A stretch of DNA of 64,000 bases from Lentibacillus halodurans (GTDB lineage: Bacteria; Bacillota; Bacilli; Bacillales; Amphibacillaceae), in contig NZ_FOJW01000005.1 of assembly GCF_900112045.1 (NCBI RefSeq), positions 1 to 64,000 of the forward strand, in the 5' to 3' direction. This document shows positions 26,762 through 36,951 of this stretch, piece by piece. Numbering within the stretch: position 1 is the stretch's first letter; every line of letters begins with the position of its first letter. The notes under the pieces are model-generated. The model had not been told where the DNA came from and did not search any database. It was given only the letters and a program-made list of their open reading frames with translations. A program made the translations under genes and the position numbers.

Positions 26762-28525
26762 TTGGGGAATGGAATCTTAGCTTTTCTCGCTTTGCTTCCG
26801 ATTATCGTTGTTGCTGTGTTTCTTGTCGGTTTAAAATGGCCGGCAAGTAAAGCTATGCCGATTTCCTTCATTGTGGCAGTTCTGTTGGCTCTCTTTGTCT
26901 GGGACGTCGCATTTCCGCAGGTCGCCGCTGCTTCTGTCAACGGTCTGATCGTTGCTGTCACGCTTTTATTTATTATTTTTGGTGCGATACTGCTATTGAA
27001 TACCCTGCAGGAAAGCGGCGGACTCCATACCATTCGGCGCGGCTTTACAGATATTACACCGGATCGCCGCATTCAAGTCATTATTATTGCATGGCTGTTC
27101 GGTTCTTTTATTGAAGGATCAGCAGGATTTGGAACACCGGCCGCTGTTGCTGTGCCATTAATGGTAGGGCTCGGTTTTCCGGCTATGGCGGCCGTTGTCT
27201 CCGGTATGGTGATTCAGAGCACGCCCGTATCATTCGGGGCAGTTGGAACGCCAATCATCGTAGGGGTAGGTTCAGGTGTTGAGCCGCTGACCCAGATCTC
27301 GGATGTTTCAGGTTTTGTCTTTGGGGTTGCCGGAAAGATTGCGTTGGTTCATGCCATTGCGGGTATCTTAATTCCGCTATTTTTAGTAGGAATCCTGACA
27401 CGGTTTTTCGGGAAAAATAAATCGTTCAGTGAAGGGCTGCAGGTGTGGAAGTTCGCCATTTTTGCATCATTGGCCATGACGTTACCGTATGTTTTGGTGG
27501 CTTATTTGCTGGGTCCTGAATTTCCGGCATTGATCGGCGGCTTAATCGGGTTACTCATTGTCGTTCCGGCTGCGAAAAAAGGTTTCCTGATGCCAAAAAA
27601 GGATCAGTATTGGGATTTCGAGCCTAAAGACCGCTGGGACCCGCTTTGGAATGGCAAGGTGGAATTGAAACAAAGTGATATTAATGCAGGAAAAATCAGC
27701 ATGTGGCGGGCATGGACACCATATGTGCTGATTGCCGTCCTTTTGCTTGTTTCAAGGTTGACAGTCGTGGGGGACTGGCTCCAGTCTGTTAATCTGACAC
27801 TGCCGCATATTTTTGGAACGGATATCACAGCTGAATGGGAAATCCTGTTTTCGCCGGGCTTTATTTTCATCGTTGTTGCCGTATTGACATACTTCATGCA
27901 TGGCATGAAAGGTTATGAATTTGCCAGCGCCTGGAAAGACTCCGGGAAAACAATGATTTCGGCCAGTACAGCACTTGTCTTTACGGTTCCAATGGTGCAA
28001 GTCTTTTTGAACACTGACGGCGGTGCAGCTGGATTTCAGGAAATGCCGCTTGTACTCGCCGAAGCTGTTGCTGATTTGGCAGGCTCCGTATATCCAATCT
28101 TTGCAACCTTTATTGGAGGACTCGGAGCATTTGTGGCCGGCAGCAACACGATTAGCAATATGATGTTTTCCCTCTTTCAATTCGGTGTCGGTGAACGGAT
28201 TGGCGGTGACCCGACGTGGATGGTTGCCCTGCAGGCGGTTGGCGGTGCAGCCGGGAATATGATTTGCGTGCACAATGTGGTTGCCGCATCAGCTGTTGTC
28301 GGCCTTGTCGGAAAAGAAGGACACGTCATACGCAAAACGTTGATTCCGTTTGTTTATTATGCACTGCTGGCAGGCTCAATCGGCTATTCGATTATGTGGA
28401 CGGCGGATAAAGGTATTTTCAACATCGGATCGATTTTGGCAATCATTATTTGGGGAATTGCGATTTACTTCATTGCAACGAATAATAAGCGTTTGGCAGC
28501 GCTTGATAAGAAGAATATTGCTTAG
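26762..28525 (+). CDS. LctP-family permease (glycolate/lactate uptake)
   Basis: 587 residues with about 13-14 membrane segments. Family motifs seen: [34 protein letters not shown] near residue 115, [12 protein letters not shown] near 155, [28 protein letters not shown] near 450 and [21 protein letters not shown] near 495. It starts with TTG at 26762 after AAAGGGAGG. It brings in lactate or glycolate with protons. Being last in the glycolate block makes glycolate the favoured substrate; E. coli GlcA belongs to this family. Confidence 0.92.
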   Translation: MGNGILAFLALLPIIVVAVFLVGLKWPASKAMPISFIVAVLLALFVWDVAFPQVAAASVNGLIVAVTLLFIIFGAILLLNTLQESGGLHTIRRGFTDITPDRRIQVIIIAWLFGSFIEGSAGFGTPAAVAVPLMVGLGFPAMAAVVSGMVIQSTPVSFGAVGTPIIVGVGSGVEPLTQISDVSGFVFGVAGKIALVHAIAGILIPLFLVGILTRFFGKNKSFSEGLQVWKFAIFASLAMTLPYVLVAYLLGPEFPALIGGLIGLLIVVPAAKKGFLMPKKDQYWDFEPKDRWDPLWNGKVELKQSDINAGKISMWRAWTPYVLIAVLLLVSRLTVVGDWLQSVNLTLPHIFGTDITAEWEILFSPGFIFIVVAVLTYFMHGMKGYEFASAWKDSGKTMISASTALVFTVPMVQVFLNTDGGAAGFQEMPLVLAEAVADLAGSVYPIFATFIGGLGAFVAGSNTISNMMFSLFQFGVGERIGGDPTWMVALQAVGGAAGNMICVHNVVAASAVVGLVGKEGHVIRKTLIPFVYYALLAGSIGYSIMWTADKGIFNIGSILAIIIWGIAIYFIATNNKRLAALDKKNIA

Positions 28526-28599
28526 GGAAGGTAAACAATCATTGTCAGCTGCGAGCATTTCTCGCGGGTAAACGATACCGTATGACTTAATTAGCATGG

Positions 28600-28632
28600 A
28601 CACGTGGATCAACCGGATTCACGTGTTTTTTT
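28600..28632 (+). terminator. Terminator after the glycolate block
   Basis: An 11-bp stem with one G-U pair (28600-28610 with 28616-28626) is followed by seven T. Confidence 0.92.
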
Positions 28633-29048
28633 GGTCAAGGATAACCTGATGTTATTTTATGTTCAAAAACATCACCGAATTGACGGAAAAACTTTTAATT
28701 ATCATAACGTCATCGACATGTAACCTAGTCTTGTATCGACAAGATCGGGTATTTTTTAGATAAAAAAATCGTTATTTCGATAAAAAACGAAAAAAGTACT
28801 AGTACAAAGGTTAGGTAAAATATAGAAAATTAAGAATAATGAAACCAAAGTTGTATAGACGACTATATTTTAAATTGGTAGTCTTAGTTTAACAATATTA
28901 TTAGTTTAATCCCTCTCTTTTATCCAAGCTGTTTTTGATGCCGTTTCTATCATCCAATCATCCATTTTAATCTATTAACGCGTCTATGAATCTGGTTAAT
29001 GACGGTCCATTTATCGTATCACATTACTTGTGGGAAGGTGTTAATAGC
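28633..29048 (+). other. Gene-free region upstream of the tapA-sipW-tasA operon
   Basis: AT-rich; no coding frame is supportable. It contains the palindrome GTACTAGTAC (28796-28805) and must hold the operon promoter. I could not find an obvious SinR-type GTTCTYT site by eye, so regulation may differ from Bacillus subtilis. Confidence 0.4.
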
Positions 29049-29582
29049 ATGAAAATCCACCGTTCAGCAAAACAGAACCAAAGCATGAAAAAAAGCTATT
29101 CCAACATAATCTTTAAAATGTTCGCCCTGATATACTTATTATTTTGCATCGCTTTGCTGCTTACTTCACCAACTACTGCCTATTTTAATAGTTTTGAAAA
29201 CGCTTCCTATACCATTTCGGCTGCTGATAACTTTCGTGAAAGCACGAAAGAAACTGAATCCTCTGATGGCGATTCAGACAGTATTCAAACATCTGTACAA
29301 CAGGAAGAACAGCCAAAAGATATAAGCGCCGAGCAAAAAAAGAAGGAAGATCATCATAACGATGCCAAATCCGCTGAACAATCTGAGCAGGACACAACAA
29401 AAGAAACTGAGGAGACAGAAGAGTCAGATCCTTCTTCAAAAGCTGACCGTGAGGAATCAGAGGAAATGGCAAATAGCGAGGAACAATCGAAAACTTCCGA
29501 AACCAATGTCGAAAAAACGTCGGCATCAAAACAGGATCGGAGTGATGTCAATGAGCAGGCAGAAAATCCTGAAAGTAATTAG
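29049..29582 (+). CDS. tapA: TapA-like amyloid fibre assembly protein, short form
   Basis: 177 residues from ATG 29049 (GGGAAGGTG upstream), against about 253 in Bacillus subtilis. A basic N-terminus and one hydrophobic segment end in a TTAYFNSFENASY motif, like the signal and mature start of SipW substrates. The rest is a highly acidic, Glu/Ser/Lys-rich tail (residues about 65-177). The folded middle domain of B. subtilis TapA is missing. First gene of the tapA-sipW-tasA order, overlapping sipW by 32 bases. The assignment rests on position, signal region and acidic tail. Confidence 0.65.
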   Translation: MKIHRSAKQNQSMKKSYSNIIFKMFALIYLLFCIALLLTSPTTAYFNSFENASYTISAADNFRESTKETESSDGDSDSIQTSVQQEEQPKDISAEQKKKEDHHNDAKSAEQSEQDTTKETEETEESDPSSKADREESEEMANSEEQSKTSETNVEKTSASKQDRSDVNEQAENPESN

Positions 29583-30117
29583 CCGCATCACCACGTATCT
29601 ATTATTTGTTTTGTTCATAGTAACCGTGTTTATGGTGATTTCGTTCAGAGCGTCGGGAGGAGAAGCAGACCTTTTTGGTTATCAGTTCAAATCGGTCTTG
29701 TCAGGCTCGATGGAACCTGAGATACAAACAGGTTCCATTATATCCATCGAATTGGGCGGTGATATGACACGTTTTGAAGAAGGGGATGTGATTACTTATA
29801 GAACCCAGGATCATATGCTCATTACGCATAGAGTCGTTCAAGAGATGGAAGACGGTCAGCAATATATGACCAAAGGGGACAATAACGAAGAAGCTGATTC
29901 AGAGCCGGTGCTTGCTCAAAATGTTGTCGGAAAATATACAGGATTCACTGTACCGTATGTCGGTTATGTGATGAATTTTGCAAATACACCACAAGGTGCA
30001 GCACTGCTACTCATCTTACCCGGCCTTTTTCTGGTAGGTTATTCGGTCGTTACCATCTGGCGCGTGTTGGGGCAAGTCGAAGGTTCAAAAAACAAAGGAG
30101 CAGCGGAAAAGCACTAA
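29551..30117 (+). CDS. sipW: SipW-type (ER-type) signal peptidase I
   Basis: 188 residues from ATG 29551 (GGAGTG six bases upstream, inside tapA). Membrane protease that removes the signal peptides of TapA and TasA. An N-terminal membrane helix is followed by the catalytic serine motif VLSGSMEPEIQTGS near residue 50 and the ER-type histidine in MLITHRVVQ near 88, where ordinary bacterial enzymes have lysine. KGDNNEEADSEPV follows, and a second membrane helix lies near the C-terminus (about 145-170). Confidence 0.93.
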   Translation: MSRQKILKVISRITTYLLFVLFIVTVFMVISFRASGGEADLFGYQFKSVLSGSMEPEIQTGSIISIELGGDMTRFEEGDVITYRTQDHMLITHRVVQEMEDGQQYMTKGDNNEEADSEPVLAQNVVGKYTGFTVPYVGYVMNFANTPQGAALLLILPGLFLVGYSVVTIWRVLGQVEGSKNKGAAEKH

Positions 30118-30209
30118 AAACAGGTTGCAATGCCCATAGATACCCATTCTATGAGGCGTTCAAATAAACATCCCTGTATCATGGGGAAAAATATGAAGGA
30201 GGTATACAA

Positions 30210-30797
30210 ATGGGTATTAAAAAACAATTAGGCATGGGCGTGATGTCAGCAGCGCTCGGATTATCATTAATCGGGGGAGGGACATATGCGTATTTCAGCG
30301 ACAGTGAGACAACAAACAACACATTTGCAGCCGGAACCCTTGATCTGGCTGTAGAACCGACGCAAGTGATTGACGTCGACAATATACAACCTGGTGAGTC
30401 CATGACCCGCGATTTTGAACTGCAAAATAACGGTTCACTGGCGATCGACAAGGTATTGTTGGAAACGGATTATTCGGTAATAGATGCGGAAGGTGACAAC
30501 ACAGATGACTTTGGAAATCATATTGAGGTCGAGTTTTTATACAACGCTGATAAACTGGATGAAGTGATTTATCAAACAACGTTAGCTGAGCTGAAAGACT
30601 TGACACCCGAAGCAGTCAATGAGCATGTTTTCGATCCATTGCTTGGCGAGGATGGACTTGAGCCTGATACGCTCGATGACCTCGTCGTCAAGTTTAATTT
30701 TATCGATAACGGAGAAGATCAAAACCAATTCCAGGGCGATTCTCTAAATCTGGAGTGGACATTTAATGCACAACAAGCAGCAGAAGATGAAAGCTGA
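30210..30797 (+). CDS. tasA: TasA/camelysin-family matrix protein
   Basis: 195 residues. Major biofilm amyloid fibre protein family. The signal region MGIKKQLGMGVMSAALGLSLIGGGTYAYFSDSE has the SipW-type cleavage context (TYAYFSDSETTNNTFAAGTLDL). The mature part resembles the TasA jelly roll with LQNNGSLAIDKVLLETDY and LNLEWTFNAQQ at the end. It is shorter than B. subtilis TasA (261) and close to camelysin (CalY) length, so matrix or protease-like roles are both on record for the family. It follows sipW by 92 bases and has its own ribosome binding site and terminator. Confidence 0.9.
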   Translation: MGIKKQLGMGVMSAALGLSLIGGGTYAYFSDSETTNNTFAAGTLDLAVEPTQVIDVDNIQPGESMTRDFELQNNGSLAIDKVLLETDYSVIDAEGDNTDDFGNHIEVEFLYNADKLDEVIYQTTLAELKDLTPEAVNEHVFDPLLGEDGLEPDTLDDLVVKFNFIDNGEDQNQFQGDSLNLEWTFNAQQAAEDES

Positions 30798-30815
30798 CAT
30801 CTGACTTGGACAAGA

Positions 30816-30842
30816 GGAGACAGGACAAACCTGTCTCTTTCT
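30816..30842 (+). terminator. Terminator of the tapA-sipW-tasA operon
   Basis: An 8-bp perfect GC-containing stem (30817-30824 with 30830-30837) with a 5-base loop is followed by TTTCTT. Confidence 0.85.
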
Positions 30843-31184
30843 TGTAAAGGATAAAAATACGGACGGTTATCCAGTGGAAACGATATCGTAATCCTGACAA
30901 ATGCCGTCTCCTTTTCGTATTCATTTGTAGGGATGAGCACTTGTTTGCGGACGATTATTTTTTGCCACTTATGCTCATTATTTGATTGAAAAATGGCCGT
31001 TAGATTGATAGACCTTGACCTTGTAGTGAAGCGTGTTACAGGGATACTGCTCATTTCACATGATCGTCAAAAATCTTTTCGTCCTTACGTTCAATTGATC
31101 ATAAACGATCGTTAGTATTTTGCAGAAATTTACATTTTAAGACGCGTGGCATAAAAAAATCATAATGAGAGGAGAGCGTAAAAA
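30843..31184. other. Gene-free region before the hydrolase cluster
   Basis: It holds the 10-bp palindrome AACGATCGTT (31104-31113) and should contain the promoter of the first hydrolase gene. A minus-strand open frame crosses it (see rejected items). Confidence 0.4.
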
Positions 31185-34085
31185 ATGAAGAGATTGGTTC
31201 CGATTCTAAGTTGCTTGCTGATGCTTGTTCTGCTTCTTACAGCACCGGTCTCGGCCTTTGGACAGTCATCATTGGCCCAACAAGGTATGAAACCTTCTGA
31301 TGATCAGGATGGCAATGTTGATCAGGAGATGGTTCAGCAAATGGTTACCCAAATGGATCCTGAAGAAAAAATTGGACAGCTCGTGATGCCATCCACTCAC
31401 GATAACGACCAGAACATGCCGAATGAAGACACAAGAGAGCTGATTCAAGAATATAAAGCAGGATCTGTGATTATTTACGGAAACCGCGACGCCAGTACTA
31501 CGGCTCAATATAATAACCAACTCCAGGAATGGGCGTCGGAAACACGTATGAATATCCCGTTATTTTCAACGGCTGATCTTGAATACGGTGTCAATCAGCA
31601 TGTCACAGATGCTACCGCATTTCCACGCCAAATGGGGATCGCTGCGACAAGAGATTTAGAAGCGGCCGAGGAGATGGCAAGCGTCACGGCGCAGGAAATG
31701 AAAGCGACAGGATTTAACTGGAATTACTCCCCGCTTGCTGATGTGAATACCAATCCTAACAATCCGGTTATAGGCGTAAGATCATTTGGAGAAAACACAG
31801 AACTTGTTTCGAACATGACCGTTGCGCAAGTGGAAGGGTATCAGGAAAACGGTGTACTTTCCACACCAAAGCATTTTCCGGGACATGGCGATACGAGTGA
31901 AGACTCGCATCATGATCTTCCTGCCGTTACGTATGACCGGCAAACATTGGAAGAAGTCCATCTTCCGCCCTTTCAAGCTGCTATCGATGCTGGCGCTGAC
32001 TCGATTATGACCTCTCATGTCATCATTGAAGCCATTGATCCAGAGCTTCCGGCAACATTGTCAGAAGATGTTTTGACCGGCTTGCTTCGAAATGAGATGG
32101 GTTTTGACGGGATCATCGTAACGGATGCTATGTCCATGGATGCCATTGATGAGCAGTGGGGCGCAGGAGAAGCTGCTGTAATGGCTGTTCAGGCAGGAGC
32201 CGATATCATCATGGCGACAGGGTCGATTAATGATCAAAAAGAAACGTTTGAAGCCCTGTTAGCAGCCTATGAATCCGGCGAACTTTCACAGGAGCGCGTT
32301 GACGAATCCATTGAGCGGATTTTAGCCAAAAAAGTCATGTATGGGCTATTTAATCATCGCTATGTTGATCCTCAGGAAGCAACAGATGTCGTGAATACGG
32401 AATCCCACAAAGAACTGGCAGAAAGCATGGCGCAGGACTCGATGACACTTGTGAAAAATGACAATACGCTGCCTTTTGATGCTGAATCCAATGAATCGAC
32501 TTTTGTCGTTGGTCCTGAAATATACAACCAAAGTTATTACATTGAAGATATAGCTGATGCCGTTCAGGAGAAAACAAACGGGGCAGTCGAACGTTTCGTC
32601 ACGTCTGAAAATCCATCCGACAGTGAAATTGATGAAGCTGTCCAGCAAGCCGAACAGGCAGATCGCGTCATCGTACCAACATTTTCTGCCAGCGAACTCG
32701 CTGAAGGTCAAAGCCAATTGGTTAATGCCCTTGAGGGAATAGATACTCCAATTGCATCCATATCTTTAGGCCTTCCATATGACATTAAAGAATACCCTGA
32801 TGTGGATGCCCACATCGCGACTTATGCGATTGAAAGATGGGGCTCGGCAGTTCCGGTTTCCTGGAAAGCCGCGGTTGATGTCATCTACGGCGCAAACCCG
32901 GGCGGCAAACTTCCGGTAACCATTGAAGGCCACTATGAATTTGGCCACGGGGAACATTACGAGCCTGCGTCGCCTGAAAGTGCAGAAGATATCAAATCGG
33001 TTGTTGAACAGTTGGAGGATGAAGGTGCATTTGCAAGCGATACGGCTCCGCGTGCGTTAAAGCGTCATTTGACAGCTGTAAGCCATTATGAAGATCAAGA
33101 AGCAGCTGAAAAAGTAATCAAACACATGCAAGGTTTTAAAGAATTGCTGGACCATCAGCAAAACAATGATCTGATTTCAGATGAAGCTTTCAATCTTCTT
33201 CAGTCTCAAACTGATGCATTAATTGAAAAATGGGAAACAGCTAACTTTGATTCAGAAAGGGCAATGGCCCATCTCCAGCATTTAAGTGAAGACATTGGAG
33301 CACGGGTTGCCGGCACCGAGGAAGAAAAGGCAGCTTCTGAGTATATAAAAGAGGAATTTGAAAAGCTTGGATACAATGTTTCCACCCAAACGTTTGATAT
33401 TCGCGACAATGAGCAATCTCAGAACGTCATGGCAGTTAAAGAAGCTCAGGACATTGAGAATCCTGAAATTGTGTATGTCACCGCCCACTATGACAGTTTG
33501 TCAGGTTCTCCAGGAGCAAACGATAATGGATCGGGAACGGCGGCCCTCCTTGAATTAGCCAGCGTGATGAAGGACAAGCCGGCAGATAAAGAGATTCGTT
33601 TTGTTGCCTTTGGTGCAGAAGAAGCCGGTTTGGTAGGTTCTCAACACTATGTCAATCAGTTGTCCGAGGAAGAGATTAATAGAAGTGCTGCCAACTTTAA
33701 CTTGGATATGGTTGGAACGAATTGGGAACAGGCATCCCAGCTTCATGTCAGTACCGTTGACGGCGAATCAAACATGGTATGGGAATCTGCAGATTTAGCC
33801 GCCGAAAGATTGGAATTGGATGATGATAGATTGACGCTTCATCAATTAGGCAGATCTGATCATGTTTGGTTCCATCAGGCGGGTATTGATTCAGCCCTCT
33901 TCATCTGGATGGAACCGGGAACAGAACCGGGTCAAGCAGGTGTTGAACCTTGGTACCATTCTCCTGAAGATACTATTGATCGCGTCAGTCCTGAAAAAAT
34001 TCAAATGGTTGGCGATTTAATAGATTCCGCCATTTCTGATTTGAATGTTAATCATGAGCAGGAGACAGAGGCTTTAGCCAGCTGA
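31185..34085 (+). CDS. Secreted beta-N-acetylhexosaminidase (GH3) - helical module - M28 aminopeptidase fusion
   Basis: 966 residues. Signal peptide to about VSA-25. The GH3 domain (about 45-590) carries the NagZ-type KHFPGHGDTSEDSHHDLP motif near 227, with the His-Asp pair that acts as acid/base, and the nucleophile Asp in GFDGIIVTDAMSMDAI near 313. A ~85-residue helical module (about 597-684) contains HLTAVSHYEDQ and KVIKHMQGFKELLDHQQ. An M28 zinc peptidase domain (about 690-950) keeps its ligands: AHYDS near 766, the ANDNGSG Asp, the EE pair in FGAEEAGLVGS near 811, NLDMVG, and the final His in YHSPEDT. It should cut GlcNAc-MurNAc-type bonds and release N-terminal amino acids outside the cell. 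Combining both activities in one chain is unusual. It is the first gene of the cluster and ends in a terminator. Confidence 0.9.
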   Translation: MKRLVPILSCLLMLVLLLTAPVSAFGQSSLAQQGMKPSDDQDGNVDQEMVQQMVTQMDPEEKIGQLVMPSTHDNDQNMPNEDTRELIQEYKAGSVIIYGNRDASTTAQYNNQLQEWASETRMNIPLFSTADLEYGVNQHVTDATAFPRQMGIAATRDLEAAEEMASVTAQEMKATGFNWNYSPLADVNTNPNNPVIGVRSFGENTELVSNMTVAQVEGYQENGVLSTPKHFPGHGDTSEDSHHDLPAVTYDRQTLEEVHLPPFQAAIDAGADSIMTSHVIIEAIDPELPATLSEDVLTGLLRNEMGFDGIIVTDAMSMDAIDEQWGAGEAAVMAVQAGADIIMATGSINDQKETFEALLAAYESGELSQERVDESIERILAKKVMYGLFNHRYVDPQEATDVVNTESHKELAESMAQDSMTLVKNDNTLPFDAESNESTFVVGPEIYNQSYYIEDIADAVQEKTNGAVERFVTSENPSDSEIDEAVQQAEQADRVIVPTFSASELAEGQSQLVNALEGIDTPIASISLGLPYDIKEYPDVDAHIATYAIERWGSAVPVSWKAAVDVIYGANPGGKLPVTIEGHYEFGHGEHYEPASPESAEDIKSVVEQLEDEGAFASDTAPRALKRHLTAVSHYEDQEAAEKVIKHMQGFKELLDHQQNNDLISDEAFNLLQSQTDALIEKWETANFDSERAMAHLQHLSEDIGARVAGTEEEKAASEYIKEEFEKLGYNVSTQTFDIRDNEQSQNVMAVKEAQDIENPEIVYVTAHYDSLSGSPGANDNGSGTAALLELASVMKDKPADKEIRFVAFGAEEAGLVGSQHYVNQLSEEEINRSAANFNLDMVGTNWEQASQLHVSTVDGESNMVWESADLAAERLELDDDRLTLHQLGRSDHVWFHQAGIDSALFIWMEPGTEPGQAGVEPWYHSPEDTIDRVSPEKIQMVGDLIDSAISDLNVNHEQETEALAS

Positions 34086-34086
34086 T

Positions 34087-34108
34087 AAAAAACGGCAGCC
34101 GTTTTTTT
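34087..34108 (+). terminator. Terminator after the GH3-M28 gene
   Basis: A 9-bp stem (34087-34095 with 34099-34107) with a 3-base loop ends in a T-run, directly after the stop. Confidence 0.7.
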
Positions 34109-34280
34109 CATCTCCCTAGAGCGGCTGCTTTTTAACCATCATGATGGGAAGCTGAGAGCTATTTTTCATCAAACTCGCAGATTAAGATTCTATCAAGCTA
34201 TAATGCTCTTTCCCCGGTTATGGCAATCGATCTTACCGGGCGTCCGATTGCTTCATTTTTAAAGAGAAAGGAGAAAGAAA

Positions 34281-36812
34281 ATGTATCCAATGAAAAAGCC
34301 ATTTTTATATACGCTGTTCTTTGTACTCATGATGGCTATAATTGCTTTTATGCCTTTGTCCGGAACGGTTCAGGCGGATGAAACACCATACAATCCGGTT
34401 CCGTATGATGAAATCTATCCTATTCTTGAACAGCATGAAGCGGAGAGTGACCGTGTGTCGATTGAAGTAATCGGCCAGTCCTCGATGGGTCATGATCTGT
34501 ACAGTGTGGTTATTTCTGAGCCTGATGACGATCTGGAGCAAATTAAAGCGATGCGGCAAGAAATGATTGATAACCCTGAGGAGGCTGCAGATTTTATCGA
34601 AGACAATCCTGATTTTAAAGTCCCGTTTATGATTAACGGATCAATACATGGTAATGAATATCCCGGTACTGATGCTGTGCTGCAGCTCATTGACCGGTTT
34701 GCCCACGAACATGACGATACGACAGAGCACATTCTTGACCATAACATTCTTGTTTTCAATGTCGTTGTCAATCCGGATGGCCGTATTTTAGGGACAAGGC
34801 AAAATGGGGAAGGATTTGATCTAAACCGTGACCACGTGACGCTATCACAACCGGAAGCGGCGGCAAATATCGAGCTAATTACAGAATGGAATCCGATGGT
34901 TCAGCTTGATTTGCACGGTTTCGTGAATCGATCAGATGACTATCCAGGCCTTATCGAACCGACGACTGGACCACACAATCCCAACTATGAACACGACTTA
35001 TATCTGGAATACGCTTTGGATCAGGCTAAAGCGATGGAAGCAGAACTCGTCGAAAATAAACAAGATTATGAAACCGACCTGTATCAAAATATGAAAGGCA
35101 CCCATATTCCATATCGGGATGCCGAGGACGGATGGGATGATTACCCGCCGATTTTCACACCTATGTATGCAATGCTTCACGGTGTATATGGTCATACGCT
35201 CGAAACACCGACGAACAGTGTGGATGGTGCCAAGTGGCATTATGATGCGGTGATGGGTGCGCTGGAATTTGCATCTGACAACAAAATCGACATGACTAAA
35301 AATCAGCTGGAAATTTTTAGACGAGGGATCCAATTTGACCATCCTGAGCATGAGGATGGATTTTTCCCGAAAGCATATGTGCTGCCTGTTGACGAAACAG
35401 ATCCTACCACAACAGAAAAGGCTGTAAACAACCTTCTCATGCACGATGTTGAGGTTATGAAAGCCGACGAGACATTTATGGCTGACGGCGAACAATATGA
35501 TGAAGGGACGTATATTGTTCCATTGGACCAGGCAAAGGCAAGCCTAGCCAATACACTTCTTTGGGACGGTGAAGATATTAGTGATCAGGCAAGTGCCATG
35601 TACGATATTTCAGCTTGGAATTTACCGGAATTGTGGGGATTTGATGCGATCCCGACAGATTCATCTATTGATGTGCCGGCTGAAGGCGCAGAGGAGCTTG
35701 ATATAGAAGGTGAATTAATTGGCGAAGGACCATATGAGGTGACAAACAGTTCAGTTGCAGCTATGGCACTGGTCAATGAGCTGATCCAGGACAATTTTTC
35801 GGTTTATAAAGGGAAAAATGGACATTTTTATATAGATAGCGGTCATGAGAACACACTGCATCAGGTTGTAGAAGAATCCGGCATCACTGTGAAAACAGCA
35901 TCAATACCTGAAGATGCAAAAGAGCTGGATAATGTTAATGTTGCCGTGTTAAAAGATGGCGGTCAGCATGGCATCAGGACGGCACTTGAACAACTCGGAT
36001 TTGAAGTGGAGGAGATGGAGCCTCCACAGATCTCAGAAAACGGGTTAGGTGGTTACGACGTGCTGGTGGTGAACGGATCCGGTGTGGGTGACAGCGAAGC
36101 GTATAAGCAAAACATCCAGGCGTTTTTAGCTGACGGCGGAAAATATATTGCTATTGGTGCGAGTGCTTCCAGCAGGGCCGCTGAACTCGGATTAACAGAT
36201 GCTGGTATTCATACCGGCCAGTGGAATAGTAACGGCGTTGTCAACGTGGATTACAAGGATACATCGTTAACCGCTGGATACAATGAACAGGATATCGGTT
36301 TTGTTTACAATCCCGTCTGGTATAGGAATGTAGCAGATGATCGCGTGATAGCATCTTTTGCAGATCAAGACTTTTTTAAAGCCGGATTTTGGAAGAATTC
36401 AGAAGCTGCACAAGGCCAGTCTGTCATGATAAAAGGGAATCATCAAGGCGTCACGTTGCTGGGACTGGAGATTGGATTCAGAGCTCATCCGGAATATTTG
36501 TACAGAATGCTTTCCAATGCGATTTATCCGGGAGAAGAGACGATTCTGACAACTGCATCAGGCATGAAGGAACGGGTTGAACGGTATGAAAATGACGGAG
36601 AGTTTGAGAATAGTGGCGCTGCTCGCGCATTAAATGCTCATTTGACTGCTGTCAGCCATTTTGAAGAACAGGAAGCAGCGGAAAAGGTCATCAAACATGT
36701 CGAAGGGTTCCAAGATTTACTCGATCATCAGCAGACGAACAATTTGATTTCTGAAAAGGCTTATAATGTCCTCAAACATGATGCTGATGCGCTAATTGAG
36801 AAGTGGCAATAG
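34281..36812 (+). CDS. Secreted M14 zinc carboxypeptidase with GATase-like and helical modules
   Basis: 843 residues. Signal peptide to about VQA-33 (AAAGGAG upstream). M14 domain about 40-340: zinc ligands in GSIHGNEYPGTDA (His/Glu near 121-124), substrate Arg in VVNPDGRI and LNRDH, QLDLHGF near 210 and the catalytic Glu in HTLETPTN near 307. A linker follows, then a class I glutamine-amidotransferase-like fold (about 545-755, with DVLVVNGSGVGD and KYIAIGASASSRA). The C-terminal helical module (about 761-843) has HLTAVSHFEEQEAAEKVIKH. It removes C-terminal residues from extracellular peptides; the family includes gamma-D-glutamyl-diaminopimelate peptidases, but specificity cannot be read. 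The 16-bp palindrome at 36814-36829 follows the stop. Confidence 0.88.
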   Translation: MYPMKKPFLYTLFFVLMMAIIAFMPLSGTVQADETPYNPVPYDEIYPILEQHEAESDRVSIEVIGQSSMGHDLYSVVISEPDDDLEQIKAMRQEMIDNPEEAADFIEDNPDFKVPFMINGSIHGNEYPGTDAVLQLIDRFAHEHDDTTEHILDHNILVFNVVVNPDGRILGTRQNGEGFDLNRDHVTLSQPEAAANIELITEWNPMVQLDLHGFVNRSDDYPGLIEPTTGPHNPNYEHDLYLEYALDQAKAMEAELVENKQDYETDLYQNMKGTHIPYRDAEDGWDDYPPIFTPMYAMLHGVYGHTLETPTNSVDGAKWHYDAVMGALEFASDNKIDMTKNQLEIFRRGIQFDHPEHEDGFFPKAYVLPVDETDPTTTEKAVNNLLMHDVEVMKADETFMADGEQYDEGTYIVPLDQAKASLANTLLWDGEDISDQASAMYDISAWNLPELWGFDAIPTDSSIDVPAEGAEELDIEGELIGEGPYEVTNSSVAAMALVNELIQDNFSVYKGKNGHFYIDSGHENTLHQVVEESGITVKTASIPEDAKELDNVNVAVLKDGGQHGIRTALEQLGFEVEEMEPPQISENGLGGYDVLVVNGSGVGDSEAYKQNIQAFLADGGKYIAIGASASSRAAELGLTDAGIHTGQWNSNGVVNVDYKDTSLTAGYNEQDIGFVYNPVWYRNVADDRVIASFADQDFFKAGFWKNSEAAQGQSVMIKGNHQGVTLLGLEIGFRAHPEYLYRMLSNAIYPGEETILTTASGMKERVERYENDGEFENSGAARALNAHLTAVSHFEEQEAAEKVIKHVEGFQDLLDHQQTNNLISEKAYNVLKHDADALIEKWQ

Positions 36813-36951
36813 CTTCAAAGCTTTGAAGGATCAAAAGTTCTCCCTTTGATAGGACAACAGCCTGTCACAGGGGACCTTATACACAGATTTGATAAATTGT
36901 GCAGGGTAGACAAAATTTTCACAGTTCTATGATTGTGAAAGGAGGATTATT

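Noticed and set aside
30719-31054. Minus-strand open frame after tasA with natural-looking codons in its first 75 residues
   Set aside because: No ribosome binding site at the start, no family recognised, and it runs back through the tasA terminator and 3' end. Possibly a relic.
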